From: Stercoripulliclostridium_A sp045577735
GTDB taxonomy: Bacteria; Bacillota; Clostridia; Christensenellales; DTU072
Reading direction: 5' to 3'
Assembly (NCBI GenBank): GCA_045577735.1
Contig: JAZNIY010000013.1
Span: 40,704 to 104,703, forward strand
DNA: 64,000 nucleotides
Part shown: positions 9,601 to 18,300 of the stretch, one piece after another
Position numbering within the stretch: the first letter of the stretch is position 1
Layout: every line of letters starts with the position of its first letter
Program-made: the position numbers and the translations under genes
The notes under the pieces: generated by a model
What the model saw: the letters and a program-made list of their open reading frames with translations, nothing else
Database searches by the model: none
What the model was told of the DNA's origin: nothing

Positions 9601-11408
9601 TTAACACTTCCAAGGTGGAAAGAATTGCAATTTTGAAGGTAGAAACGGCAAGCTTCAGCTACATTGACGTTGAAGGCGAAGAAAAGAACGTAACCTTTAA
9701 CGTTAGCGACTTGACTGCTCTATACACCAAGAACTCATATATTGGTCGTTACCAAATCCGTGAAGACCTCAGCGTTATTGTTGACCTAAAGGCAAAGACG
9801 GTAAGAATACCCACCTTCTTTATTGTTAAGGAAAACGGAACGATGCTATCATTCATCGACTATAACGGACTTGAAGACCGTTTCATGAGATCCAACCTCT
9901 ATGCAACGACAAGAGAAAACGTATACTTGTATTACAGTAACTATGGCGATACTTACTACGTTGACCTTGAAAACATGATTGCAAGAATTATTAACAACCT
10001 CTACTTCTTTGACGCTGAAGACGAGAGAATCTACCAAGTAGTAGACGGCGTAGAGAAGAGCTTTGGCGTTGACGTTAGAGAGTTCACCTACAACGTAGTA
10101 CGTGGTGGTAAGCTCTATGACGTAACCACCTTGTATGGCGCAGAATACGAAGTAGAAAAGACCACCCTCATTGCAGGCAACGAATGGAATGGTAGCATGA
10201 GATTGAGCGCACAAAACGCTGGCGCATATGAAATCACACAAGGCTCCCTTGTAATTGGTGGAAACTACAGCATTAACTTCGTAGGTGGCGTATTCTACAA
10301 GATTGAACGCACAAAACTTCAAATCGAGTTTGTTGGCACCGACAATACCATCTATGACGGACAAGGCAAGTACGTAAGCTACGTAATTAATGGACTTGTT
10401 AACAACGAAACCGAGCTTGTACTTAATGCAAAGCAAGAGTATGATGGTGACAACGTTAACGTAACCTCAACGGGTTATCGCACCAAGATTTCATTAAAAA
10501 CTGACAACTACTATATTGAAGGTGGCAGAAACTTTGAAGACGAAAGCAGTATTTATAGTGATTACTACTTTATCGATCCGGCAACCATGGCACCCATAGT
10601 ATTTGAAAGAGGGGATGACATCGTATACGACGGCTTCAAGCACTATCTTGAACTCAAGAACGTAGAAAGAGGGGCAAAGGTAACCTATTCCGGTTCCAGC
10701 ACGGCACCCTACTTTGTAGAACCCGGTATCTATAGCATTATAGCAACGGTAAGCAAGGACAACTACGTGTCCCAAGAAGTAGAGCTAACCATAGTAATCA
10801 CCAAGGCAAAGTATAGTCTAAACGTACTTGACGTACCCGGCACTTTGACCTATGGCGATGCACTTCCTGCGCTACGTACCGACTCACAAGACGGCACCGT
10901 TGCACTAGATCCCGGTCAAGTTCTACTACCCGGAGTTACCACCTATACCTGGACGTTCACACCTCATTCTCAAGAGTTCTACAAGTTCTATGAAGGCAAC
11001 TCACAAGGTGGAAGCACCATAACCGGTACCATAGAGCTCAAGGTACAAAAGGCACAAGCGAACATTCAAATTAGTGGTAACTTGGTACAATCCGAAACCA
11101 GTCCCAGCGCAATTATTGGTATTGCAAACGGACTAAGCCACAACGAGAGCGAGCTTGTAACCATAGAGTACGTTTCAGCAGACGGCACTCGTTATGCTAA
11201 GATGCCCACCGAAGCTGGTAAGTATACCGTAGTAGTAACCTATGCCGGTGACGAATACCATATGGAAACGGTATACACCACCACGCTAACGATAGAGGCG
11301 GAATCCAACTACGATTGGTTGATAATCCTAGGTGGCGTACTTCTTGGATTAACCGTATTGAGCACGGCATTCTTCCTCATTCGTGGTAAGAGAAAGAAAC
11401 TAGACTAA
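636..11408 (+). CDS. Giant membrane-anchored surface protein with MBG-type repeats, 3590 aa
   Basis: Start chosen at ATG 636, behind GAGAGGT at 624-630. A charged 24-residue head precedes a hydrophobic segment (about 25-46), which acts as a signal anchor or long signal peptide. About 60-285 is a domain resembling those at the start of the second giant. About 290-408 is a beta domain with the motif GYYFSGW. From about 410 onward come many MBG-like repeats (YTG or YDG opening, GNYTG near the end). Three acidic EF-hand-like stretches (about 1024-1060, 1412-1448, 1657-1690) interrupt them. A block at about 2750-3210 has a different repeat (VDLxxxxxRI type). The C-terminus is a hydrophobic segment followed by RGKRKKLD, a sortase-substrate-like tail without LPXTG. 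Probably an adhesin or matrix-type protein; the ligand is unknown. Confidence 0.85.
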   Translation: MNKQFELIPMEVNVTNEVATKKKSPMLKLLKYALVGITAFLALVILFAVGAEKINPAVDTIMQKMGVGEHIVVAETSPVAYAWTNPSSNSTTDNTRVADTGSYTWKVVNRNSTLRPTTAHSGWNWGYRTESGAGNFTLGSDGSISCNTSSAFTVQTLFYVDIYVDELARAAIANGQITTCSVSLHVSQVGTANIYDRGDLYGTFFLCGSASGSTNAACNDMGSNSYLATGRDKFDDDMQGGRHDYSCSMSLTLNSNMKKIRFGIYYRMVMTGRTGVQIGGAECFAPAPTISSNFTTDTYKNGTIQFAVAGDAGGGNIYPVTAGTFGVSVTDVLNTESCVAAFDSSHLYDGTVIGNVIAKPAKGYYFSGWRITGASLWNNPTKTLTTLSLAGPYLKANTTTTVTAYFRKIQVTDENGSWNYLQELNSDGTLKLDANGKPTAIGQGPAVVTPSANSDTGSSVSFTITGGIYSSTNPTFTSTAKMYQSTDGGSHNSNSKPTNAGAYRLIVGIFVSGTETDSSKVLGYYIKESFTIGAVNVTHKAGENEVTTSSPIPSRAYSSYAYTPVPDYVDVTINSRPYRMFNSTDYTIGSYTNNVNVSRDSDAYFTFTSRGNFTGQNDAYFKITHLNINEAGFVYDATMAEEIRLNYNVVYTGFEQRPGTGSGNNYGVIALRITGRVLKSGSFTSYDPNNETEMNERTTLKTFTIYIQTQDNANAYNDGLANKSYFKYNAQGEKGEAYASINRATGEHSYFYVVGQDAGTIDATKIYKNNIDICTYGTSANCASFDVSLVEGTSNMTGSLTAYFNIGALDLSTINAENIVVTPQTQTHVYTSDGITPVPNLVQITVSGLYPYLYNSNTGRYSNASSLPITYSFARTNALGAGDDYGSVSYGDIDASKTGTSGAGQTFSTWNAYFGGTRPDDYGYANNVNASSEAQITVELSGGGNIEGTIITSFTITPRPLNEKATGFGSSSTQTVGQIAQTGSNNVVYYAGVDANGKHIPVTTTSAVYAYPDGTVNPQVINVCEPFEDANGNGDWDEGESFNDTNANGVWDANDFVFTFSNNTTVTRYAVMTVTGRGNYTGSISANYYIVSMDFVGNGGTIEDLADETYTGSTIAPQPNTLTINIKGQSLVIEKGKDFVIVDGIGSNTNATTLSNPKTNNYIVISFTGYKKDTANQGIATQEKYGNYYGEKLKVYFTIKPKAIDHRDIETYASWQNFKDQVTYTGKKIDHENLSIVTEDVVKTANTIYLRDTVANPDGPLVRNEDYVIDNWGGENDNINAGDYAGIVVIRGEGNYTGYVTINFKIYARDIDTIRDNIIVKLNSYSFEYTGAMIRPQVTEVKDELLTVESKQILTRDVDFTVNFGGESDDGLIYNVDVLKGGLVTIVGKGNYTGSKTVDFEITKKAQTVKLENPYGNNVWDEGEKYFDANNNMQYDEGEPFMDSVYSTGYNNALAPESKANDPSLQESAKNGTAGVMYADYEVNADANGNIVVVAYTDAIAPLRLVKIKAVNINRGIATGVGVTYVSLEEYTDENGKVWAKTTAEVSVKGVYGIIRIYAVQEDEVVVNGKLNEDATNPDAKIGNEIYQNRGNYVSYSHVWGEGDVYSIYAKRQDKSRTYEKEDGTITTISKVYGNDSFTLAPQLASGDLFAYYVKTDCSNDSYVDENANGKYDVGEPFTDVDRNGKYDPYIISVSQSGQTRVVQVGIVGESIITIYHDGYVPSRYTQAGDDANAYVSYSVDVKVRVNKRTLIISFEELDVPYGVNIEDSSDYEFKYTYRTQAGEAGTSEGDSYTTLQYFSRKDDINDILTGYRVSYDYSYCTDVNSYLLEVFGNEDDIEKGSLYDNYNIVYEEGILNVVKRALTVSVSMNNSAANTLSKVYGSENPTEYDLEFVGFPEGEGKNVLEYDPVFVNNRPRIVFSSVGIRDENGNLTGEYSDEVTKYSDVGGYTVLLTGGQATNYYFTDVKVDLFVTPAPVVIKIGNTVDGVFEEAEDGVIVKKVYDGKQVMLMSDNVSIEGVDENATVPIQDETTKISFLYVYGTTETAIPQTLARTYAIIVQFEASANDNYTATNQRFEGAIIIEKAEPVVILNYSEIEYTGRPIPIARVTPIISGIYGGKTIDNTNYHKLLFEKDPELNYEPTIEDGVLVYDENMYTEIPPTALGQYDMIVVYVANVSDVYKDVTVYFEDVLYVKTGIATIEFNPIGDKNFVYDGLEHSVDVSEFQASYTSQDTLITEILYNGSFTIQYMGSDGVVTSKAPVDAGNYAVIVNYIPAEGDPVDGGSATFANAIKIAPFDLATPGHIYAELLSGSYNEVTYDGKEHPIQNSEIVLLPVPADQAVEGRRPMGTIAISYVNAQGVAYSTPINAGSYFAMVTYIPNDSGDNYTYGAKEADGTLIPINVGKVVEINRAEVRIEEMLTVKTEQYTGRGVQMNAVKYYGVEITPGRYDVPVGKLRYEYRLSNSAEGWTERLPVNAGTYDVMVTYVSESIDNYYSREGKIGYGVIVIEPILPSIAINSMVFDFGTDIAPYYDINNSLFAGYVIRGAQADVDGPLADIQNNVSIVSVVYGTRYTDPTTNKIEYEWSDRAPVASGKYSVKVTYQVLQRDSSNYSTNAVTRQDCLTINNIIPWFKLETKTVFYSGERASANLATVYDSSSYDNEYIKWEEGMDKYGNYYYGTIGYEYRKQGTDSWLTAAPREVGTYDVRIRYYENLKSDSFTSQTLIVSGALEIKPLVINVMPLYGQGNVYDGSYTDGNAVAYVYSYERDGYKYMVYSRVGDLEKGEIIDISSAEYVDENGHVFNVLTDTSLEAEAWRDYYTKALILGEGSFVDGGENVIFNFGELLDTKGMVVLNASNGKRYEIDLDREIVYLNDGITYTLGTQSGYYFSEINGEGAVNVIEIDPNKVVGGIFSLNVAGRIKRYTVNFGDMTAIDENGVRYDIYRNAGRIEYVENGDTYNISIDHSAYYQVGVDGKAIYKHANGSAFLIDINTSKVERIAILKVETASFSYIDVEGEEKNVTFNVSDLTALYTKNSYIGRYQIREDLSVIVDLKAKTVRIPTFFIVKENGTMLSFIDYNGLEDRFMRSNLYATTRENVYLYYSNYGDTYYVDLENMIARIINNLYFFDAEDERIYQVVDGVEKSFGVDVREFTYNVVRGGKLYDVTTLYGAEYEVEKTTLIAGNEWNGSMRLSAQNAGAYEITQGSLVIGGNYSINFVGGVFYKIERTKLQIEFVGTDNTIYDGQGKYVSYVINGLVNNETELVLNAKQEYDGDNVNVTSTGYRTKISLKTDNYYIEGGRNFEDESSIYSDYYFIDPATMAPIVFERGDDIVYDGFKHYLELKNVERGAKVTYSGSSTAPYFVEPGIYSIIATVSKDNYVSQEVELTIVITKAKYSLNVLDVPGTLTYGDALPALRTDSQDGTVALDPGQVLLPGVTTYTWTFTPHSQEFYKFYEGNSQGGSTITGTIELKVQKAQANIQISGNLVQSETSPSAIIGIANGLSHNESELVTIEYVSADGTRYAKMPTEAGKYTVVVTYAGDEYHMETVYTTTLTIEAESNYDWLIILGGVLLGLTVLSTAFFLIRGKRKKLD

Positions 11409-11419
11409 TCTAAAAAGAC

Positions 11420-11447
11420 CTTTGGCTTGCCCTCGGGCGAGCCAAGG
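11420..11447 (+). terminator. GC-rich hairpin after the first giant gene
   Basis: A 12-bp stem (CTTTGGCTTGCC with GGCGAGCCAAGG, one G-U pair and weaker outer pairs) with loop CTCG starts 12 nt after the stop codon. No T-run follows, so it is either a weak terminator or a 3'-end stabiliser that lets some transcription through to the isomerase gene. Confidence 0.4.
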
Positions 11448-11467
11448 GGCAAGAATAATAATGATAA

Positions 11468-11480
11468 GCGCGCACGCGCG
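11468..11480. other. CGCGC-rich motif just upstream of the isomerase RBS
   Basis: GCGCGCACGCGCG is an alternating purine-pyrimidine run in an otherwise A-rich leader. It ends 1 nt before the AAGGG ribosome binding site. Similar runs lie in or next to other promoters and leaders of this window. Confidence 0.4.
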
Positions 11481-11490
11481 TAAGGGAAAG

Positions 11491-12255
11491 ATGAAAATTA
11501 ATTGTGGTTCACAACTTTATACCTATCGTTCTGTTATAAAGACGGAAGAGGACCTAAAGGCCGTATTTACCAGACTTAAAGAGTATGGCTGTACCGTTGC
11601 GCAATGGAGTGGCGTTAAGGTTCCAATAGAGGGTAGCGCACTCAAGGCGTTAGGTGAGGAGCAGGGCATAAAGATACCACTTAGCCACACCCCGTGGAAG
11701 AGGATAGTGGAGGAGACGGACAAGGTCGCAAAGTGGCACCTGGAAGCTGGAGCGCACACCGTTGGACTTGGCATGATGGACGTTAAATACCTACGTTCCT
11801 ACGACACCCTCCAAGAGTTTTGTAACAAGGCGAACGAGATAGGGGAAAGGCTAAAGCCCTATGGACTAAGGTTTGGATACCATAATCACTCTATGGAATT
11901 CAAGAAAATGGGGGACAAGTTGGTTATAGAGCACCTAAGAGACAATTGCCCCGACCTAGAGTTCATATTTGATACCTTTTGGTGTAAGTACGCGGGACAT
12001 GATCCTAGCGAGTGGATATTAAAGTTAGAGGGCAGAGTGAGAGATATCCACCTTAAAGATTGGAAGAAGAGTATACTCAAGCTACCAAGGTTCCAAGACG
12101 TAGGAAAGGGCGAGTTAGACTTTGAGAGCATACTCAAAAATGCCGAAAGGGCGGGGACGGAAAGTGCGCTAATAGAGCACGATACAACGAGAAACCCCGA
12201 CAAAACGACGAAAGAGAGCATGGAATATCTAAAAGAGATATACCTGAACAAATAG
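11491..12255 (+). CDS. Sugar phosphate isomerase/epimerase family protein (TIM barrel)
   Basis: About 254 residues from the chosen ATG at 11491, where the conserved-looking MKINCGSQLYTYR begins. AAGGG lies 4 nt upstream at 11482-11486. The open frame extends further 5', but that stretch contains the intergenic hairpin and a GC-rich motif. It fits the xylose isomerase-like TIM-barrel family (IolE / hydroxypyruvate isomerase relatives). Visible metal-site motifs are YHNHSMEF, FIFDTFWCKYAG, IHLKDW and ALIEHD. No signal peptide, so cytoplasmic. It stands alone between two giant surface-protein genes with no sugar operon beside it, so the substrate cannot be inferred. Confidence 0.75.
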   Translation: MKINCGSQLYTYRSVIKTEEDLKAVFTRLKEYGCTVAQWSGVKVPIEGSALKALGEEQGIKIPLSHTPWKRIVEETDKVAKWHLEAGAHTVGLGMMDVKYLRSYDTLQEFCNKANEIGERLKPYGLRFGYHNHSMEFKKMGDKLVIEHLRDNCPDLEFIFDTFWCKYAGHDPSEWILKLEGRVRDIHLKDWKKSILKLPRFQDVGKGELDFESILKNAERAGTESALIEHDTTRNPDKTTKESMEYLKEIYLNK

Positions 12256-12333
12256 ATCACAAAAAACCAAACAACGAGAAAAATTAAGGAATCCACTTAT
12301 TAGCGGAAACGCCAATATCTAGGAGAATAAATT

Positions 12334-15300
12334 ATGATGAGAGTACAAGTAAAAAGAATAAGTAAACCCACGTTATTTATAGTAATGCTAGTAGCATTAA
12401 CGCTTATTTGCGGATTGTTGTTTACTTCTATACAATTAAACAAAGACTTGATTGCAAGCGCTGCAACAAATATGAGCGTGCCTACCGATCCACAAAGCAA
12501 TCATGCTACGTCCATGTCATATTATAAAGGAATAGAGACAAATGCTAGTACAAACTTTTTACAAGATACTGTTGATACAACGTTGACAGCTGGCACAACT
12601 AAAACCATAACTTCTGACTTTTCTACAGCGGATGATACAGCGGCAGGGCACTTTTCAAATAATGGCTCAACTTGGTCAAGGAATATGGCTTATGATAATA
12701 CGGTTGGTTCAACGACAATCAATACTATGCTATTCTTTTATACTTTTAGGTTGGATGAAGATTTATATGAAAACATAATAAATGGTATGGTTAGCATAAG
12801 TGTTAGTGGTAGTTTCCAAGCTGGAACCACCTATGGTTCTGGTTGTGGCGACTGGTTTTCTGGTTTATATGTTGGCGTTGGCTATGCTAGTAGCGATGAG
12901 AACTCAGTATATTTACACGATTTTGTTCAAATTAGTGCGGTAACGAGTGGCTTTGGCGATCAAGTTTCTAATGCAACCTATCCAACATCCGATACGGCAC
13001 CTGCCATTAGTTCTCAAACTCTAAATAATAACTCAAATATAAGCAATTCTTATGGAAAGTATTTAAGAATAGGCTTGTTTGGTAGAGTATGGAACTGGGA
13101 AGATAGGAATATGACGGTTGCCATTAATAGTTTGAGTGTTACTATAACGGAACCAGAGGCATCCATGACGGTACCAGGCGATAATAATAGTGCCGTTGAG
13201 CCCTGGTATGCTAGTGATATGGCTGGTGGAAACACGGCAAATCCCGCAAGTGGAGTATTTGGTTATCATCAACAACCGAGCAATTTGATTCAAACAATCG
13301 ATACGCTGGATTATTCGGCCAGTAACATAGGTGCGGATTTCTATCGTTATAGTGACAACCAAACGGCGCAGGACAAATTTACAAACGTAGATACAACAGC
13401 AATAGATAATATTACCGGTTCGAATGTAGCTGGAAGATTCTACAACTCCGATGGTTGGTCTTTTGCTGGTGGAAACCAACTTTATCAAGTTGGTTTTATG
13501 TACACATATAAACTAACAAACGACGTATATAATGCAATCATAGCAGGGAATGTTTCTATATCGTTGGGAGCAACGGCAAAATGGGGTGTTCTTTCGGGAG
13601 ATGGTGACGTTGACTCTTGGCTATACGTTGGTATAGGATATTCTCCAAACGATAATTCTGCTGTTTCATATGAAGGATTTAGGCAAATAACGAGAGCGCA
13701 AGGAACGAAGTATGATCAATCTTCAGGTGGATCTGCTTCAACACAGAGCACTGCTAATAGTATTAGTAATGTAACTTTAACTGCAACAAACCCAAATGAT
13801 TACAATAAATACTTGCGTATTTGTATGTGGTTTGAAGCTTGGCCAGGTTCTGGTGGTGGCACTGCACAAATTACAGATGTAAGAATGAACCTTACAATGT
13901 CAGAAAAAATACCAGTAGATACAACGGTACCATCTTATACAAACAATATGACAAAACCATCAGGAATTACCGTTCCTGGAACGTTTTATAGTAGTGCAGA
14001 ATCTCGTAATTTCCACAAACAAGATTCAATGTACACCATATCTAATAGCTCAACCAGTCCCAAGTATTCATTAGTGGCAAGTGGGACGAGTTCTCAGTAT
14101 TTTCAAACAACCAATTATAATATAGTTCAGAACAATTGGGGAACAGATGGTATTTCATCGGGGCTTATTTTTGCAGGTGTTAGTTCGCTTAATATGGAAA
14201 ATTCTACTAGTACTAGCAATATATATAAGGCTCGTTTAGAAGTTGGTGAGTATGCTTTGTATGGTATGTTCTATTCCTTAAGAGTGTCGGAAAACGTATA
14301 TAATGCACTACTAGCTGGACAAATTGCTATTGATTTTGAGCCAACTAGCTCGTATAGTGGCGCAAGTGCAACGGCAAGAACGTGGGGCTATATTGGACTG
14401 GGTTACGCAGCAAGTGAAGATGCAGTTAAAACGGGAAATGGTTTTATTGAAACAAAAGGCTATTTGTCTGGTGCAAGAGGACATTTGAAAGGGACTTCCG
14501 ATTATAGTACTAATGGCTCAGCAGCCAATAGGCTATCAGATTTTGTTTTTACAAAAAACGGAGTAGTTACTCAAAATTACAACGGAAATGCAAGCAATGG
14601 AAATGATAAATACCTTCGTTTTGGTCTTTGGGGATATTCTACGGCTGGTAGCACTAGTGGCTCTCAACACGATTTTACTTTGTCGGAAGTTTATTTTAAC
14701 ATAACGATTAAAGCTGTAAACAAGGATGAAAGTGGTCCTATATTTAATATAGAGTCAGGGGATATTGTCTCCACCAACAATGCGGTTACGATTTCCGACA
14801 ATCCGGGCGTTGACTATTACTTATTAAATGGAAATAGAATAGAAGTTGCAAAAATATCTAACACTTCGTTTTCAACATCTACAACGATTACTTTGCCAAA
14901 GCAAGGAAATTATACTCTTTCAGCAGTAGATCTTTGGGGATATTCTAGTATAACCATTAGTTTTACCTATTTCTATTCCACCGTTTACGCTCAAGCAAAT
15001 ACGGATGGCACGCAAGGTGACTATAGCGGTGGAGGCGTAGTGTTTGGTAAAGACTACACCAACCTAAGCAGTTACAAATCGCAACAGATTAGTCATAGTG
15101 GTAACTATACTATGCAATACAATCTTTGGGCACACCCCAACGACGGCTATTATTTTGCTGGCTTTACTATAAATGGCTACTCTAATATTAATTTGAATTT
15201 GATCACCCAAAGCATTAGTACGGCAGGTACGTACTCTGGTACCAATGGTAGTTACTCAACTATTAATGGTGATACTAGGGAATATAAGTTCACTTGGAAT

Positions 15301-18300
15301 GCCTATACCAACGTCATTATTCCTGCCGATGGTAAATTCTATATAACGGCTCACTTTAAGAGCATTCCCACCACTAATAATAGTGCTACCTATGATGGTA
15401 TGGCAAAAAACGTTACAATAGGTGACGTTTCCAACGCACCCGGTGTTGGAACTATGAGTAAACTTGCTGTTTCTTATACCGATTCAGCATCTAATACAAC
15501 GACGTCATCACCTATTAATGCGGGAACCTATGTTGCGACATCAACCATTACGTGGAATGGCAACGTTGTTGGTGTAAAGACGGAAAATCTTACCATTGCT
15601 CAAAGGGAAACCACGGCTACTTATACTTTGACAGGTACTGCCCGTAATTATAACGGAAGTAATGATTTCTCCGGTTACGTTTCCTATGCTCTTTCCAATC
15701 TTGTTTATGGTGATAACGTAGGGCTAGACGTTGTCGCTACAACGGCTGATGCCAACGTTGGTGCAAACAAAGCGTTAAGCATTAGTGCAACGCTTAATGG
15801 GACCAGTAGTGCAAATTATACTCTTACCAACCCCACGGATAACACTAAGACCTTTACTATCAACACGGCTCCCGTAGAAGTAGTATTCGAGGTGGCGAAT
15901 AAGCCCTACGACGGCAACGCTACGGCATCCGTTACGGTTGGTAGCATTACGGGTTTGATTGGTACAGAAAGCATTCTTTACAATGACCTTAGTGCAACCT
16001 ATGCCGACAAGTATGCAGGGGACAACAAGAAGGTAACCCTAACTAACCCCGTAGCAACGGCTGGAGAGGGTACTAGTCTTGCAAACTACGACATTACTAC
16101 TAATGCCGATAGTTTATATGCAACGATTAGTAAAATAGAGTTAACTATAGATTATCTCCTTACAACCTCTAAGGTATATGACGGCAACGTTACTGCAAGC
16201 GTATCTGACGTTCAAGCAAGCGGTTATATAGGTGACGATAATACTAGACTATCAATTAGCGTTACTGCAACCTATGACGATAGCAATGCTTCTATAAACA
16301 GAATAATTAGTATTGTCTTTGCAGTATCTGGTGCCGAAAGTATTAACTATTGGACCGAAGACCCCGAAGACGTAAGTGGTATAATCGAAAAACGTTATCT
16401 TACCATAACGGCTGATGACAAAACTAAGGTATATGGTGAAGCAACTCCCGCATCGTCCTATAGCGTTAGCGCAACCAACGGTGACAATGACGGCACCTTC
16501 GTAACGGCAGACGATGAAAGTGCTTCCAATATAACTATCACCATACCGAGCGTTACTAACGCCGGCAACTATACCATTTCTGCAACGGTAGAAAACAACA
16601 ATGAAAACTACTACTTGTCTGCTGTGGATGGTAGCTACACCATTACAAAGCGCCCTGTTACCGTAACACTAAAGGAACAAGGTGGCGTATACGGTACTCC
16701 CGACCTCGGTGTTGACCAAGGAGCTTACGAAGTTTCTGCAAGCGGTGGTTATGCCTATCTTGGCGACGATTTGGGTATTAGTATCTCTAAAGCAGGGGAT
16801 ATGGAAGTAGGCGCACACGCTCTAAGCGCAACCTCTTCCAACACCAACCACGAAGTAAACTTCGTAATCGAAAACAACTTTGTTATCACCAAACGCGACC
16901 TTACTATCACCTTAGGTGCACAAGGCTCGGTATATGGTGAAGCAATAACCCTTTCAAACACAGTATTCACCACGACGGGACTTGTTAGTGGCGACAGCGT
17001 AGAAGTCATAATTTCCAAGGCAGACGGCACGCAAAAGGGCGAATATGCTCTTAGTGGCGTATTAAACACCGAAAGCGTAAGTTATGCTCACGTTGTTAAG
17101 AACTACAATTACACCATCGTTCCCGGTATCTATACCATTTCCAGAAGGGCAATAACCATTATTCTTGCTCCTCAAGGTTCTGTTTACGGCATAACTCCCG
17201 TAGTAAACCAAGGCGTTGACTACTTCAGCCTAGATACCACCGATGGAAAATTCGACCTTGCTAGCGGTGACGCCAAAGAGGATCTTAACGTTACTATTAC
17301 CAAGGCAGACGGCATAAACGCAGGAGAATATGAACTAACCTTTACTTGGAATAACGACAATTACGAAATAAGTGGTGCTAGTGGCATCTATGCTATTACC
17401 AAGGCAACCCTAGACGTAACCTACGTTAGTGAAACTATCACCTATGGTGGCACTCCCGGTTACGCAGTAACCTACGCCGGATTCAAGTATACCGATAACG
17501 AAGACGCTGTTACTACAAAGGCAACGCTAGATACTGCTAACCTTGCATACACCGGAAGCAATATTACTGCAAACGGAGAAGGATATCAAATTACTCCTAA
17601 GGGAGCAGAAGCTCTCAACTACGACTTTAACTATATTGCCGGCACGCTCACTGTTTTGAAGAAGAGCTTGTCCGTTGCTTACATCGAGGAAATCACCTAT
17701 GGTCAAAGCCCTGTAACCAGCATAACCGCAAGTGAATTTACCGTTACCGGACTAATTGGTGAAGAGGGCGCTGGCGTACTAACCTTAACTGCAAATTTGC
17801 CCACTAGCGCAGGCACGCACACCATTACAAGCGATAACCTCACCTTCCAAGCAACCAACTATGAAGTAACCGAAGTAAGTGGTTTACTAACGATAAACAA
17901 GGCTCAACTAGAAGTTATAATAGGGGCACCTAGCACCGTTGTTCACTATGGTGACAGCATTACCTTGAACGTAACCTACGGCACCACCGGTAAGAACTTT
18001 GTAAATGGCGAAAACGCCGACACGGCTCTCACCCAAAAGGTTGTTGTAGATTTTGCTTCTATCACCAACGAAAAGGGATACGTAAGCGCAAATGAAAGTG
18101 GCTATGACCTTGCTACACTCATTAGCCAAGAGGCAACGGCAGACAATTATGAAATAATCCATACTGCTCAAATCCTTTACGTCTACAAGAAAGAATTGAC
18201 TTTGACCTATCAAGGTGAAAGCAAAGTATACGATGCATTAATCCCCACTCCTTCCAAGGATAAAGTAGTGGTAAGTGGTCTTGTTGACGGAGAAAGCCTA

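Noticed and set aside
9849..10436. 195-residue open frame on the minus strand inside the first giant gene
   Set aside because: It lies wholly opposite a well-supported gene, has no ribosome binding site or domain, and several similar antisense frames occur along the same repeat-rich gene.
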